Part shown: one piece after another, positions 1-11,565 of the stretch
How the letters are laid out: the number at the start of each line of letters is the position of its first letter
Numbering within the stretch: position 1 is the first letter of the stretch
NCBI RefSeq assembly: GCF_963676685.1
Contig: NC_092354.1
Location: forward strand, 11,104,746-11,168,745
Length of the DNA: 64,000 bases
Direction: 5' to 3'
Source: Mytilus edulis
Taxonomy: Eukaryota > Mollusca > Bivalvia > Mytilida > Mytilidae
Position numbers and translations under genes: made by a program
Notes under the pieces: model-generated
Told to the model about the DNA's origin: nothing
Database searches by the model: none
The model's input: only the letters and a program-made list of their open reading frames with translations

Positions 1-274
1 TAACCTTTTTGTTAGTATTGATTTCCATCTAGATATATTTTTTAAAAGACAAGTGTTTGTAAAACAATGGCAATTAATTCAATGTATACCCAAAGAGAGA
101 TAACTCTAATGTTTTCTCAAAAGTCAAACACACCTATTTGACAATGATTTTTCGGACACTTTTCCTTTTTTCCTTGTTTTTCCAAAATTATAATGTTCTT
201 TTAACGGTTCTAAATAAAATGTTCAGAAACTGCTAGTTAACAATTGTAATCAGTTTGATACAGATTTTATGTGT
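1..274 (-). other. LINE copy A 3' UTR (incomplete)
   Basis: AT-rich sequence downstream of the ORF2 stop. No tail or target-site duplication is inside the window, so the 3' junction of this copy cannot be read here. Confidence 0.6.
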
Positions 275-3200
275 TTAAAAAAATAAAATTATTTTGTCGT
301 CTTCAATACGCAGTAAGGAATTATTGCGTAGAAAATATTTATCGAAGATCTGTTGTTGATGTTTTATTTTGTAATAAGTGTATGCATATTCTATGTATTT
401 TCTAATTGTAAATTTGAATAGTCTCACTGTGTCTATTTCTTTGTCATGAAACACTTTAAGATTGCGTGTTTTAAAGATGCATAATCTTGCTATACTCAGA
501 AAAAAGTTCAAAAAATATGTGTTCACAATCTTTGAACTACCAAGGTATCCAAATATCATCAGTTCCTCATAATTTATTAAATTCACAATATCAGGGGGGT
601 AATCAATAAAAATGTTATGTAACATATCTTTCAGAAAGTTATGTATCGGGGTCAACTTCGGACATAAGGCAAACAGGTGTAACAAGTTTTCTGTATTTAG
701 GCCGCACGCTTTGCATGTGTTGCTGACCACTTGACCAAATTTAAACAACTTTTCTAAGGTAAAAATAGCCCTGTGAACCAACCTAAAGTTCAGACAATGA
801 CAGTCAGGAGGTAGACCATTCTGATTGGTTACTGAATATAATTTAGTAAAATTGATCGACGGATAATTCTCCTCCCAATGCTTTTCAGCTGTGGGCGTTT
901 CAAACATTTCTGACAGTAAGAGTTTGTAAAATAATTTTGTAACTGCCCCTAAAAACGGAACTTCTCTGTCGTTTTCTAAACAAATACGTAATTTCGGAAT
1001 ACTCTCGGTATTTAACGGGTATATGGATTTCAGTAAAATTTTCCACGTTTCAGGAATACATCTTAAAATCTTGTCGTATGCAGCTTTTATTTCATGTGGT
1101 TTTTCGTCAGGAAAATTTTGTTGAATTATTTCTACAATCGAACCGGAAGTAAAAAAACCGGGAATTACTTCATAACAAAAGTCTTTTATCTGGATCAAAC
1201 CTGAGTGAATGAATTTTTCGAAAAGAAGCATTTTACCGTTTAGCTTTATATTTGGATTACAATAAATAGGATTATCGTACACATGTTGAATTTCAATTTC
1301 AAATTTTAGCTTGGATTTTATTCTATAATAGGCATTAAACATTTCTTGATAATAAAGCGGTAAGTGTTTCAAATGCTTGGAATTCAAATACGTGAACACA
1401 ATATTTTGTTTTAAATCCATATTTTCAATTTTAGTAATGAAATAATCAAGCGCACTTTTCCAAATTGATTGACAATTCGGGTCAAGATATTTTCTAAGGA
1501 ATTTTAATCTAAAAGCTTGCATTTTTAGAAAAATATCTGGAATCTTTAAACCTCCTACTAATTTTTCGCCAATTATTGTTTGATACTTTACCAAATGGGA
1601 CTTATGTTGCCAAAGAAATTTTAAAACTATTAATCGAATTTCGTTTTTTATGTTCTCTGGTAGCGGACATACTGTTAAAGTATAATAAAATCTAGACATT
1701 ATAAGCGAAGTAAGAACAACTGCTCTACCAGGTAGTGTTAGATCTCTTTTATTCCAAAAAAATAAAATTGTTTTTATTTTTTTAATTTTATCTTTCCAAT
1801 TCAATAATTCACATAACTGTTTATCTTTACCAACATAAATTCCTAGAACTTTAGTTACAGTTTCACAACGCTGAATTTGCAATGTATTTAGTTCTTGATC
1901 ATTTATGCTACCAGAACCTAAGCATAAAATTTCAGATTTTTGTTTATTAATTTTAGCACCTGATGCTTCACTATATAGATTCAAAATTTTAAATGTTTCT
2001 TTTAAAGAATTTTTGTCGGCAGTAAAAATATTAGTATCATCTGCATGTTGAAAAATTTTAGCCTCTTTATTTGAATTAGGAATAACAACACCTTTAATAT
2101 TTTTATTCTTTATTATTGCCTGCCCTAATGGTTCCGCCACTAGAACGTAAAGAAGAGCAGACACGGGACACCCTTGTTTTATTGAATTATTTAGTTTAAC
2201 ATATTTTGTTAAAAAGCCATTACATTTTACGCTACTGTTTACATTTTTATAAAATATTTTTATCCACTGAATGAATTTAGGACCAAAGCCAAATTTTTCT
2301 AAAACTAAATATAAATAATCATGATCAACTTTGTCAAAAGCCTTTTCCTGGTCAACTTTTATAAGAAAAGCTTCTAAATCATCGTTTTCAATGATTTCAA
2401 TTAAATCTCTAATACTTGCAGTTGTATCTGCAATATCTCGTCCAGGGATACAACACGTTTGATAAATAGAAATCAATTTCGGCAAAACAAATTTTAGTCT
2501 GTTAGACATTATTCTAGCCATTATTTTATAATCCACACATAACAATGAAATGGGTCTAAAGTTTTTTAACATATTTTTGTCTCCTTTATTTTTATAGACC
2601 AAAGTAATTATGCCATGTCTCATAGATCTTGTCATAAGTTTTTCTTCTTCAATGGCTTTAAAAATTTTCAAAAATATTTCTCCGAACGAATGGAAGAAAT
2701 GACAAAAGAATTCCACAGTTAGTCCATCGGGACCCGGGGATTTATTTTTAGACATACTAAATAAAGCGGTTTTTATGTCATCTAAACTAAATTCCGCTTC
2801 TAAATTTTCCATATCATCTTCAGAAACTTTTTCCGAAATAAAATTTAGAATTTCATTTGCTTTATCTTTGTTTATTGATGTACAAGAATATAAATCTTTA
2901 TAAAATTTATGAACTTCATCAAGAATTGCCTCCGTAGATGTGACTATATTATTATCACTATTTTTTAATTCTTTTATAACATTACAGTTTTGTTTATATT
3001 TTTCAAGTTGTAAAAAATATTTAGAATTTTTGTCACCATCTATTGCCCAATGGGCTTTAGAACGCAAAATTGCGCCTTTACAAATGTTTTCTTCGTGACA
3101 TTTTAATTTCAATTTAACTTCCTCAAATTTATTTAGGTCAACAATTTCATTATTAGCTACGGCTAATGAAATTTTTTCAAATTCTCTTTGAAATTTAAAA

Positions 3201-4126
3201 TATTCCGATTTTTCGGCACGGGATTTATCTTGCGCAATTACTTTTGCTAGTTGCTTTATTTTATATTTTAAATTATCATACCAAACCAATGGTTCGTCGT
3301 CATAAAGAGGACATTGTTTTTCGGTTTCAATTAATTCATTTATTTTGTTTACAAACTCTTCGTCATCTAACAATTTGTTGTTGAATATCCATAAGCCCGG
3401 GCCTCTTTCAATTTCACTAAAATCTATATTCAGATTTACAAAAGAATGATCGCTGAACGCATTATGTTTATAATAAACGTTCTTCACAAATACAGAAAAG
3501 GACTTTGGAATAAATATAAAATCCAATCTACTCTGGATTAAATTATTTTGTACAACTCGACGCCAAGAGAATATTCGTGATGTTAGATTTCTTGCTCGCC
3601 ATATATCATAAATATTAAAATTTTCGCACAACTGATTTATTGTTTTGTATGATTTGTCTTCTGTGTGTTGTGTTTTTCCGCACCTGTCAAGTTTTGACAT
3701 AGATGTGTTCATATCACCCAACAAAATAATATTTTCTGTATTTATCAATTTTTCGCTCAAATTTTCGAAAAAGTTAGTTCTTTCAAGAACAGAATTAGGT
3801 GCGTAACAAATAACAATATTTATTAATTTGTCATCTTGTTGTAATTGAATATGTACACATCTACCGTCAAAACTTTGTATGTAATTTACTTCTTGTTCAA
3901 CCTTTTTACTTATCAAGAAAGCAACACCTTGTCTATGTGTTTCAGCACACGAGTAAAATATTTTACCGTTCCAAAACTTAGCAAAACTAGTAACTAAATC
4001 ATCTGACCAAAAAGTTTCTTGGATAGCTACAACATCATAATAATTTTCCGAACAAAAAGAACAAAACTTTTGGAATTTTGACTGATCCCTCAAACCATTA
4101 GCATTAATAGATACAATATTAACCAT
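275..4126 (-). CDS. LINE ORF2: endonuclease / reverse transcriptase, 1283 aa, intact
   Basis: Target-primed reverse transcription enzyme. N-terminal APE-type endonuclease, residues about 1-235: SINAN at 6-10, QETFW with the catalytic Glu at 37, GDMN at 137-140, SRLDFIF from 199, SDH at 225-227. A linker leads to reverse transcriptase, about 460-780: NKSPGPDGLT at 461-470, FRPISLL near 523, KVDQEKAFDKVDH near 590-602, and the catalytic box HADD at 694-697, where many L1 enzymes have FADD. A C-terminal zinc-binding-like C-x2-C-x8-H-x4-C motif (CKAC...HLFALC) lies near 1140. The start Met immediately precedes the conserved endonuclease strand. No stop or frameshift interrupts the frame, so the copy is recent and could still be active. 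Copy B supplies a decayed homologue for comparison. Confidence 0.92.
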   Translation of the reverse strand: MVNIVSINANGLRDQSKFQKFCSFCSENYYDVVAIQETFWSDDLVTSFAKFWNGKIFYSCAETHRQGVAFLISKKVEQEVNYIQSFDGRCVHIQLQQDDKLINIVICYAPNSVLERTNFFENLSEKLINTENIILLGDMNTSMSKLDRCGKTQHTEDKSYKTINQLCENFNIYDIWRARNLTSRIFSWRRVVQNNLIQSRLDFIFIPKSFSVFVKNVYYKHNAFSDHSFVNLNIDFSEIERGPGLWIFNNKLLDDEEFVNKINELIETEKQCPLYDDEPLVWYDNLKYKIKQLAKVIAQDKSRAEKSEYFKFQREFEKISLAVANNEIVDLNKFEEVKLKLKCHEENICKGAILRSKAHWAIDGDKNSKYFLQLEKYKQNCNVIKELKNSDNNIVTSTEAILDEVHKFYKDLYSCTSINKDKANEILNFISEKVSEDDMENLEAEFSLDDIKTALFSMSKNKSPGPDGLTVEFFCHFFHSFGEIFLKIFKAIEEEKLMTRSMRHGIITLVYKNKGDKNMLKNFRPISLLCVDYKIMARIMSNRLKFVLPKLISIYQTCCIPGRDIADTTASIRDLIEIIENDDLEAFLIKVDQEKAFDKVDHDYLYLVLEKFGFGPKFIQWIKIFYKNVNSSVKCNGFLTKYVKLNNSIKQGCPVSALLYVLVAEPLGQAIIKNKNIKGVVIPNSNKEAKIFQHADDTNIFTADKNSLKETFKILNLYSEASGAKINKQKSEILCLGSGSINDQELNTLQIQRCETVTKVLGIYVGKDKQLCELLNWKDKIKKIKTILFFWNKRDLTLPGRAVVLTSLIMSRFYYTLTVCPLPENIKNEIRLIVLKFLWQHKSHLVKYQTIIGEKLVGGLKIPDIFLKMQAFRLKFLRKYLDPNCQSIWKSALDYFITKIENMDLKQNIVFTYLNSKHLKHLPLYYQEMFNAYYRIKSKLKFEIEIQHVYDNPIYCNPNIKLNGKMLLFEKFIHSGLIQIKDFCYEVIPGFFTSGSIVEIIQQNFPDEKPHEIKAAYDKILRCIPETWKILLKSIYPLNTESIPKLRICLENDREVPFLGAVTKLFYKLLLSEMFETPTAEKHWEENYPSINFTKLYSVTNQNGLPPDCHCLNFRLVHRAIFTLEKLFKFGQVVSNTCKACGLNTENLLHLFALCPKLTPIHNFLKDMLHNIFIDYPPDIVNLINYEELMIFGYLGSSKIVNTYFLNFFLSIARLCIFKTRNLKVFHDKEIDTVRLFKFTIRKYIEYAYTYYKIKHQQQIFDKYFLRNNSLLRIEDDKIILFF

Positions 4127-4161
4127 CAGTACAAAAAGTAAGAAAGAAAGTAATTTTATAC

Positions 4162-5553
4162 CTATAAACTTGAATTTGATTTTTTACTCTTGGGTTCCCT
4201 CCTTAATTTTTTAAGCTCATCTGAAGTAAATTTTGGAGATGAAACCAAACGTTTCCTCCTAACTTTACTCATATTCGCAGCCAATTCCTCGTCGGTCATT
4301 TCAATATCAGCTTCCTTGGATTCATTAACTTCTTTTTTTTTACCAACAGTATCGGTCAAATTAGGCCCACGAGGAACTGGCTGTGGTTTTAATTTTGATG
4401 GGCTAGACCCCCCTTTTTTATGCATTTTATTATCAACATTTACTGTCTCTTGTTTGTTTGAATGTTCATCATCAGTCATCAAATCTAGTTCATCATTATC
4501 AACACCAGACATTTGTTTTTCATCGGAAACTGTTACATCATTGTCTTTTTTAGCGTTTTCATCAAATTGTTCATCTTTGGCATCGTCGTCAGCATTACTT
4601 TCCTCCATGGTATCATCATCGTCATCACCGTCACTTTTCGCCGTGTTATCATCGTCATCATCACTCTGCTCCATGTTATCAACATCACCATTAGCTCCGT
4701 CCGTGTGTTCGTCACCAGCTTCATTCTCTTTCATACCATCATTTTCTTGTTGTTCAGTGTTTGTTTCACGTTCAGGAATGTCAGAATTTGTTTCGTTTCT
4801 CGAGTTGTTAGCATTGATATCGTTTTCTGTGTCATTATTAGTTGTTTCATTTTCATTTTCACCCCTGTTCCATACCGGCTCACACCGACAGTATGATAAC
4901 ACTTTATGACATGTTTCACACGGCGGAGTTTCACAAGCTCTTGCTAGATGTCCGAAGCGTTTACACTTGTAGCAAATGTTATCAGGACAGTTTGCATAAA
5001 CATGACTTGTCTCAAAACACTGGGTACAGACTCTCTTCTGCTCGTCATGAACTACTCTTATATATTCGAATGAACTCACGCCAGTTGAAAGTTTCAAAGT
5101 ATATGGTAGACTTTGTCGTTCAGGGGGAAATCTAACTACTACATACCTCGTACCATTAGCGACGTCCGTACCAGGGTGCATTTTTCGCTTAATAGGCGAC
5201 TTGAGTGTAACACCAAACTCTAGTAATTTCTCACGTATTTCTGAATCGGGCACATAATGTGACACGTTGAAAAAACTGACAACTTTATCACGCGAAAAAA
5301 TAGCTCTGGGTATAAAATTTGAGTCATTCACCTTGAAACCTGTGTCTACAATCAAATCCAAAGCATCTTTATCAGTCAACGTCAGCTCATAGCTATTACC
5401 GCTTTTTGGAACACATGCAAGGACTGTTCCCTCACCAACTTCTTTTTCCACATTAGCGATGACATCGGCAGCTTTTATATTCCGGTTATCACCTACATCC
5501 ACTAATACAGTTTTCTCTTTAATGGAACGACCATCCCCCCTTCCACCAGACAT
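4162..5553 (-). CDS. LINE ORF1: CCHC zinc-knuckle nucleic-acid-binding protein, 463 aa
   Basis: ORF1 protein of the same element, expected to bind the element RNA. Two regular CCHC knuckles (C-x2-C-x4-H-x4-C) lie at residues about 176-189 and 194-207, followed by a degenerate third Cys cluster at about 212-224. After these comes a long acidic, Asp/Glu/Asn-rich low-complexity tail and a basic C-terminus (KVRRKRLVSS...KKLRREPKSKK). The frame is open to an upstream Met 19 codons earlier at 5610. I chose the ATG at 5553 because MSGGRG aligns with MSGERG of copy B, whose own upstream extension is unrelated. ORF1 ends 36 bp before ORF2 begins. Confidence 0.88.
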   Translation of the reverse strand: MSGGRGDGRSIKEKTVLVDVGDNRNIKAADVIANVEKEVGEGTVLACVPKSGNSYELTLTDKDALDLIVDTGFKVNDSNFIPRAIFSRDKVVSFFNVSHYVPDSEIREKLLEFGVTLKSPIKRKMHPGTDVANGTRYVVVRFPPERQSLPYTLKLSTGVSSFEYIRVVHDEQKRVCTQCFETSHVYANCPDNICYKCKRFGHLARACETPPCETCHKVLSYCRCEPVWNRGENENETTNNDTENDINANNSRNETNSDIPERETNTEQQENDGMKENEAGDEHTDGANGDVDNMEQSDDDDDNTAKSDGDDDDDTMEESNADDDAKDEQFDENAKKDNDVTVSDEKQMSGVDNDELDLMTDDEHSNKQETVNVDNKMHKKGGSSPSKLKPQPVPRGPNLTDTVGKKKEVNESKEADIEMTDEELAANMSKVRRKRLVSSPKFTSDELKKLRREPKSKKSNSSL

Positions 5554-5646
5554 GGTGAAGGGAGATGAGAAAGTCTTAATAAGTGTCAAAAAAGCACAAA
5601 ATATGGCCACAAATAGTTCTACTAAAACAATATAAGGAATAATATT

Positions 5647-5672
5647 GACTAACCATCAGCGGATGGCTAGTC
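5647..5672. repeat. Hairpin in the 5' UTR of LINE copy A
   Basis: GACTAACCATC, loop AGCG, GATGGCTAGTC: 11-bp arms with one A-C mismatch, about 95 bp upstream of ORF1. Copy B shows no equivalent that I can see. Confidence 0.7.
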
Positions 5673-5747
5673 ATACAACACAAACTTATCAGATTTTTCT
5701 CTGGTTTAGAAGGCACGTCTTCGTCATCCAAATCCAAAACCGGAAGT

Positions 5748-6032
5748 CCTTTTATAACTTTCTTTCTATTCGTTACCGTATGAACACACTAGATATCAGA
5801 TAATACGCCTAGGTGCATTACTCTACAACCAAGCTAACTGTCTTACGACCGTTTCAATCTTAGTGGGTGAAAGTGTCGGTATACATGAGTTTATTTCGGC
5901 CGATAGAAATAATTATACGTTACTTGCAAACTTAAATGCATACCCGTATTTATATAAAATTCCGAAGAAATTTTTGGCAGGTTTTTGAGTTGATCACTGT
6001 TAGGTACATACATTTCTATATTTTTGTTAACA
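5748..6032 (+). repeat. Partial tRNA-Gln repeat unit (leftmost copy)
   Basis: Matches the spacer between minus- and plus-strand tRNA-Gln copies seen at 18400-18676, 21053-21329 and 22030-22298. It begins abruptly at the junction with LINE copy A, so the minus-strand tRNA and the left part of the spacer are missing here. Confidence 0.8.
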
Positions 6033-6072
6033 GGTTTCATGGTGTAATGGCTAGAACTCTGGACTCTGAATC
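6033..6072 (+). pseudogene. tRNA-Gln 5' part, split by LINE copy B
   Basis: First 40 nt of a tRNA-Gln gene, from the acceptor 5' strand through the anticodon loop, with three substitutions against the other copies in the window. It stops where LINE copy B begins. The last 19 nt (6054-6072) are repeated at 11885-11903 on the far side of the element with one mismatch, so they are the target-site duplication. Confidence 0.88.
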
Positions 6073-6309
6073 AGGAGGTTTTTCGAATGCACCCAAAGCG
6101 GAAGCATGTAGTGTTGATTGGGCCTATATTGTATTCGTAGGCTGAAATGTTTTCATTAAAGAGTGTAATCCAGAAGATATTTAGTGTACCTACAGGCCAT
6201 CAAGTTTTGGTGGCCTGCTATCGTCAAAGTTACTGTTCCAAGTCAGGTATATTCTGAACTTTTAATTGTTATTTTTGAATTTTGAGTGACTTTAGACTTC
6301 CCCTTCGCC

Positions 6310-7716
6310 ATGTCTGGTGAGAGGGGAGGCCGTCTTTTAAAAGAACTGACATTAATTGTCGACGTTGCAGACAACAAGAAGGTTGGTGCAAATAGTATAA
6401 TAGAAGAAGCTGAGGTTTTGTGTGGAGAAGGTAACGTTTTAGCGGTGGTACCCAGAAGTGGTAACTTATATGAAATAACTGTAGCAAATAGTGACGCGGC
6501 TGATGAACTCAGTAATGGTCCTTTTGTAATTGGTACAACGAGATTTAATTGCAAAGCGATATATTCCAAAGATAGAGTAGTAAGCTTTATGCACTTGCCG
6601 GTCTTTATTTCTGATGATGTGATTAGGGATTAGTTGGAAGCATATAATGTTGAATTAAAATCTCCGATAAAACAACACATGTATGATGGTACGAGTGTGA
6701 CCGACGGAACGAGATATGTTGTAGTTAAATTTCCGCCAAATATATCAAGTCTACCGTACACCATGAAGTTTGATTTAGGTAACAATCAACATGAATACAT
6801 AAGAGTCAAACACGACCACCAATCAAAGGTGTGTTCGAATTGCTTGTCACCTAACCATTTGTATCTAAACTGTCCAAACAATAAGTGTTATCAGTGTCAG
6901 AGTTTTGGGCATATTTCCAAATATTGTGGAAGCTCCAAATGTATAAAATGTGGATTTTATCCTCGTAGATGTAAGTGCGAGTCGTCAGATAATTGTACTG
7001 CCTCTGAAAATCAAAAAAAAAAAAACGACGAAAAAAAAGACACAGAAACTAAACCAAAACAGCGTGATACCAATGAAAACGACCAAAACGATGAATCCGA
7101 ACAACCCCTCCAGCAGAAAATCCGAGTTGACAATAACACACCTACAAGTGAAACTTCAGAGAAATCTGAACCCGTTATTGACAATTTAAATGCCGATACC
7201 GTTTTAACCGTTGAGGTACACAACAATGCGGATACCGTTATAAACGTTGACGAACATAACAATGATGAATCCAATGGTGAAGACTTAAATCTAACCGAGA
7301 CTGAGATGTGTGAAGCTGAAAAACCGTGTGAAACAACGACGACCGAGGTTGCTGATGAAGCAGTTGATGATGAACTTGATTTACTTATTGATAATGACAA
7401 TGTTGTTAATTCTTTTGATAATAATGTGCCCAGCCCTGGGAATATATCTAAAAAGGGGGATACAGATGTAGTGTGTTGTAAAGAGTCAGTGGACATGGAA
7501 CATGAAGAGTGTACCATGACCTCTGACCCTGATGTATCTATTGACAAATTGAACTCAGAAAATGAGTCTTTGGTTGAAATGACTGATGAAGAAATGGCTA
7601 ATGAATTAGTGAAATATGGTGGTAGAGCCAGACGTAATCGTATTGTTGTTAGGCCAAATATTCCATATGTTAGAAGACATTCTGTCGGTAATAAGTCGAG
7701 TCCTAAAAATATTTAA
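6310..7716 (+). pseudogene. LINE copy B ORF1 with one in-frame stop
   Basis: Zinc-knuckle ORF1, clearly homologous to copy A ORF1 (MSGERGG start, LKSPIK, GTRYVVVKFPP, then CSNCL...H...C and CYQC...GH...C knuckles, acidic tail). A TAG at 6631-6633 interrupts it after VIRD, where copy A has a sense codon in REKLLEF. Downstream of the stop the frame is open to 7716. A +1-codon repair is not needed, so this is a single nonsense change. Confidence 0.85.
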
Positions 7717-7769
7717 TTTTTCGCTTTCAAGGGACAACTTATTTGGTATTTTTTTTTCTTGATGGTGCA

Positions 7770-10700
7770 GTGTGCTTCCATCAAATGTTAATGGTTTGTT
7801 AGTAGTTGCTAAATTTATAAAGTTGTGTGCAATTTGTTCTGAAAATAGATATGATATTGTAGCTTTACAGGAAACCTTTTGGAATCCTGATTTTATTGTT
7901 GAAAACAAAAAACATTGGAATGGTGAAATTTTTTTTCATGTTCAGATACAAACAGACAAGGAGTAGCATTTCTTGTTAGTCCAAAGTACAAAAATTATGT
8001 CATTGAAATCATAGGTTTTGATGGTAGATTTATTTATATTCAACTTGAAGTTGATAACAAAATTATCGACATTGTAAATGTGTATTGTCCAAATGTCGTG
8101 AATGAGAAAGATCTGTTTCTGAAAAAAGTAAATGATAATATACCAAAGTCGGATGGTTTGATATTGCTTGGTGACTTCAATCAATCACTATCTCCATTGG
8201 ATAGGGTGGGAAAACATTTTGAAGATAAAGCTTTTAAATCGCTTAATAATTTATTAGATAGCTTTAACATTTATGATGTGTGGCGCGCTCGATTCCCAAC
8301 ATCGCGGGTATTTTCTTGGAGACGTGTGATCGAGAACAAATTAGTCCAGAGTCGGATCGATTATATTTTCATTTCTAAAATGTTTACGTCGTTTGTTAAA
8401 AATGTGTATTACAAACACACAGCTTTTACGGATCATTCATTTGTTGTATTAAATATCGATTTTTCTTTAATCGAACGCGGGCCGGGTGTGTGGATTTTCA
8501 ATAATATGCTCCTGGACGATGAAGTGTATGTTGAAAAAATAAACAATTTAATTATAAATGAAAAGAACTGCCGACTTTTTAATGAAGCCCCATTAATTTG
8601 GATAGATAATTTAAAATATAGAATAAAAAGAGAAACTCAAGTGTATGCTAGAGATAAAAAATGCAGAGAAAAAGCTGAATATTTTAAAATACAAAACAAG
8701 TTTGATAAGATTTCAAATCTAGCAGCAAATAATTTAGAGTATAATACGAATAAATATGAAGAAATAAAATCTAAAATGAAAGATTTTGAGGATAACATAT
8801 GTAAAGGCGTTATTCTTAGATCAAAAGCTTACTGGGCTGTTGAAGGCGATAAAAACTCAGAATATTTCCTGCAGTTGGAAAAATATAGGCAAGAAAATAA
8901 TGCTATTAAAGAATTAGAAAATGATCAAGGCAAATTGCTGACAAAATCTACTGATGTCTTAGATGAAATACAAGATTATGATAAAAATCTGTACTCATGT
9001 ACAAATATTGATGAATCTAAAATGAAAGAAATTAGCAATTTTCTAACAAATAAAGTTTCTGAAGATGATGTAAATTTTTGTGATTCAGATATAACATTAC
9101 AAGAAATCTTTAAATCTTTACATGAAATGAATAAAAACAAAAGTCCTGGTTCTGATGGTTTAACAGTCTCGTTTTATTGTAAATTTTTTCATTTATTTGG
9201 TGAAATTTTTCATAAAATTTTTAAAGTCATAGATAAAGAAAAAATAATGCCTCGTTCAATGAGATTAGGTATGATAACATTGATTTATAAAAAGAAAGGC
9301 AAAAGAAATAAAATTTCAAATTATAGACCCATATCGCTATAAAGTCTTGGCACGAATAATGGCTAATAGATTAAAACATGTACTGCCTAAAATAATTTCT
9401 TCCAGTCAAACATGTTGCATTTTAGGTAGAGATATTGCTGACACAACTGCAAGTCTGAGAGACATAATTGAATAAATTGAAAATGATCATTTAGAAGGAT
9501 ATTTAATTAAAATAGACCAAGAAAAGGCCTTTGACAGAGTGGACCATCAATATCTATTTCATATTTTAGAAAAAAATGGATTTGGCCCTCAATTTGTTCA
9601 TTGGATAAAACTTTTTTATAAAGGAATTAGGAGGTCAATAAAATGTAATGGATTTTTGACAAACTATGTGCCAATTTTAAATAGCTTAAGACAGGGGTGT
9701 CCAATTTCTGCTCTGTGCTACGTTATAGCAGCTGAACCTCTAGTACAGGCAATTTTGAAAAATAAAAACATAAAAGGAATAGAAATTCCAAATTCAGATA
9801 AAAATTCTACCGTTTTTGCGCACGCAGATGACTTTATATTTACAGTTAAAGATAAACAGTCCATAGATGAAACTTTTAAAGTGTTGAATAATTATAGTGA
9901 AGCTTCGGGTGCTAAAATTAATAAACAAAAATCAGAAATAATGTGTTTAGGGTCAGGTTCAATTTCAAATCAGGAATTAACAGATTATGGAATAAAACAA
10001 GCTGATGAAGTGACACAAATATTGGGAATTTACATCGGGAAAAATTCTGAAATTTGTGATTATCTAAATTGGGATTCAAAAATAAAAAAGGCAAAACCAT
10101 TTTATACTTTTGGTCTAAAAGAGAATTAACGCTGCACGGGCGTGCAACAGTTCTGACATCATTAATTATGTCAAGATTTTATTACACTTTAACAGTTTGT
10201 CCAATTCTGGAAAAGTATAAAAATGAAATAAAAGCAATAATATTAAAATTTCTTTGGCAAAATAATTCTCATTTAGTAAAATACAAAACAGTAGTTGCGG
10301 CTAAAATTGAAGGGGGGTTGAATATCCCTGACATTCATTTAAGAATGCAAGCTTTTAGATTAAAAAATTTCAGTAAATTTCTAGATTCTAATTGTCATGC
10401 ACTTTGGAAGAGTACAATGAAATATTTTATAAACAAAATAGAAAATATGAAAATCGCCGAAAATATTGCGTATCAGATAAAAATCTTACCAAAATTTTAC
10501 CAAGAAATGATCCAAGCATATTATGCAATTAAATCTAAAGTTGATTTCAACATACACGTCCAGCATATCTATGAAAATCCGTTATTTTGTAATCCGGTTA
10601 TTAATGTGAAAGGCAAAGCACTGTTGTACAGAGAATTCATAAATTCCAGTATTGTTAAAATCAAAGATATTTGCTACGAATTTATTCCAGGTTTTCTTTC

Positions 10701-11565
10701 AAAAGATTCAATCATTGAAATAGTACAAGAAAAATTCCAAGAATTACGCAGTTAGGATATTAGAAATGCATACGGAAGAATTTTAAATACAATACCGCAA
10801 TTGTGGAAAAACGAATTAACAGCAATAAATCCAGTTAATGTTGACAGATTTCCTTGTTTAACGGTCGGAACAAATATGACCGAATTCTCGAAGGCTACTA
10901 CAAAAATTTTCTATAAACTCCTTCTACAAAGTTTTTCCGAGCCGCCCACATCAGAAATGTTTTGGTTGAAACACTTCCCTTCAATGTGTTTTCGTGCATT
11001 ATACCGGGTTGTCAATCAATGTCATATCCCGCCTGAGTGTATTAGTCTAAATTATAGGGTGGCAACAAACACTATATTTACACTTGATAAATAACAACGT
11101 ATTAACAAGGTAGATAGTAACATGTGTTTGTCATGCAAATCATGCCCTGAGGATATGTTTCACCTTTGGAGTAGTTGTCCGTTTCAGATCGATTTCAAAC
11201 GGTATTTAATTGACATAATACACAATGTACTTTTAAAAGATACACAACATCCAATCATGGATTATGATCAGCTGATCTTACATGGATATTTGGTTAATAC
11301 AAAAGCAGTTAACACATATTTTGTCAATTTTCTACTAAGTGTTGCAAGATTGTCAATATATAAAGCAAGACAATTAAAAATTTACGAAGAAAAAGATATA
11401 GGTACAAAAAGATTATTTATCTTTACAATACACAAATATGTTGAATATGAACACACTTATTACAAAATGACCAACAAATTACATCTTTTTATTAAATATT
11501 TTGTGGAAAAGAATCCACTGCTGCTGTACACACATGAATCGGGTAGCTACAAACTTTTAATTTAA
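7770..11565 (+). pseudogene. LINE copy B ORF2, broken by several lesions
   Basis: Homologue of copy A ORF2 read in pieces: 7772-7966, 8080-9342, 9539-10129, 10069-10755, 10801-11094 and 11122-11565. The original ATG context is altered. A frameshift falls in the T run near 7930-7937, another lies near 9342, a stop sits near 9474, a further frameshift is near 10110, and stops follow near 10755 and 11092. Endonuclease (GDFN, SRIDYIF, TDHSF), RT (NKSPGSDGL, IDQEKAFDRVDH, HADD) and the C-terminal Cys-His motif are all still recognisable. Confidence 0.85.

Larger units (their letters stand above)
1..5747 (-). mobile_element. Tx1/L1-like LINE copy A, coding part intact
   Basis: Non-LTR retrotransposon on the minus strand with the usual order 5' UTR, ORF1 (zinc-knuckle RNA-binding protein), ORF2 (endonuclease plus reverse transcriptase). 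Both frames are open from start to stop. The 3' end lies beyond the left edge of the window; 1-274 is 3' UTR. The right limit is set where the sequence joins a partial copy of the tRNA-Gln repeat unit near 5748. The 194 bp upstream of ORF1 is taken as 5' UTR and holds an 11-bp-arm hairpin at 5647-5672 with one internal mismatch. Copy B at 6073-11884 is the same family but decayed. Assignment to the Tx1 group of the L1 clade rests on CCHC knuckles in ORF1, an L1-type endonuclease and a C-terminal C-x2-C...H...C motif in ORF2. Confidence 0.85.

Noticed and set aside
4190-5135. Plus-strand open frames of 97-239 codons opposite LINE ORF1
   Set aside because: Antisense shadows of the acidic low-complexity region of ORF1 (Ser-rich and Ile/Phe-rich on the other strand).
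7011-7547. 178-codon minus-strand frame in LINE copy B
   Set aside because: Shadow of the ORF1 acidic tail; a Ser-rich translation with no domain.
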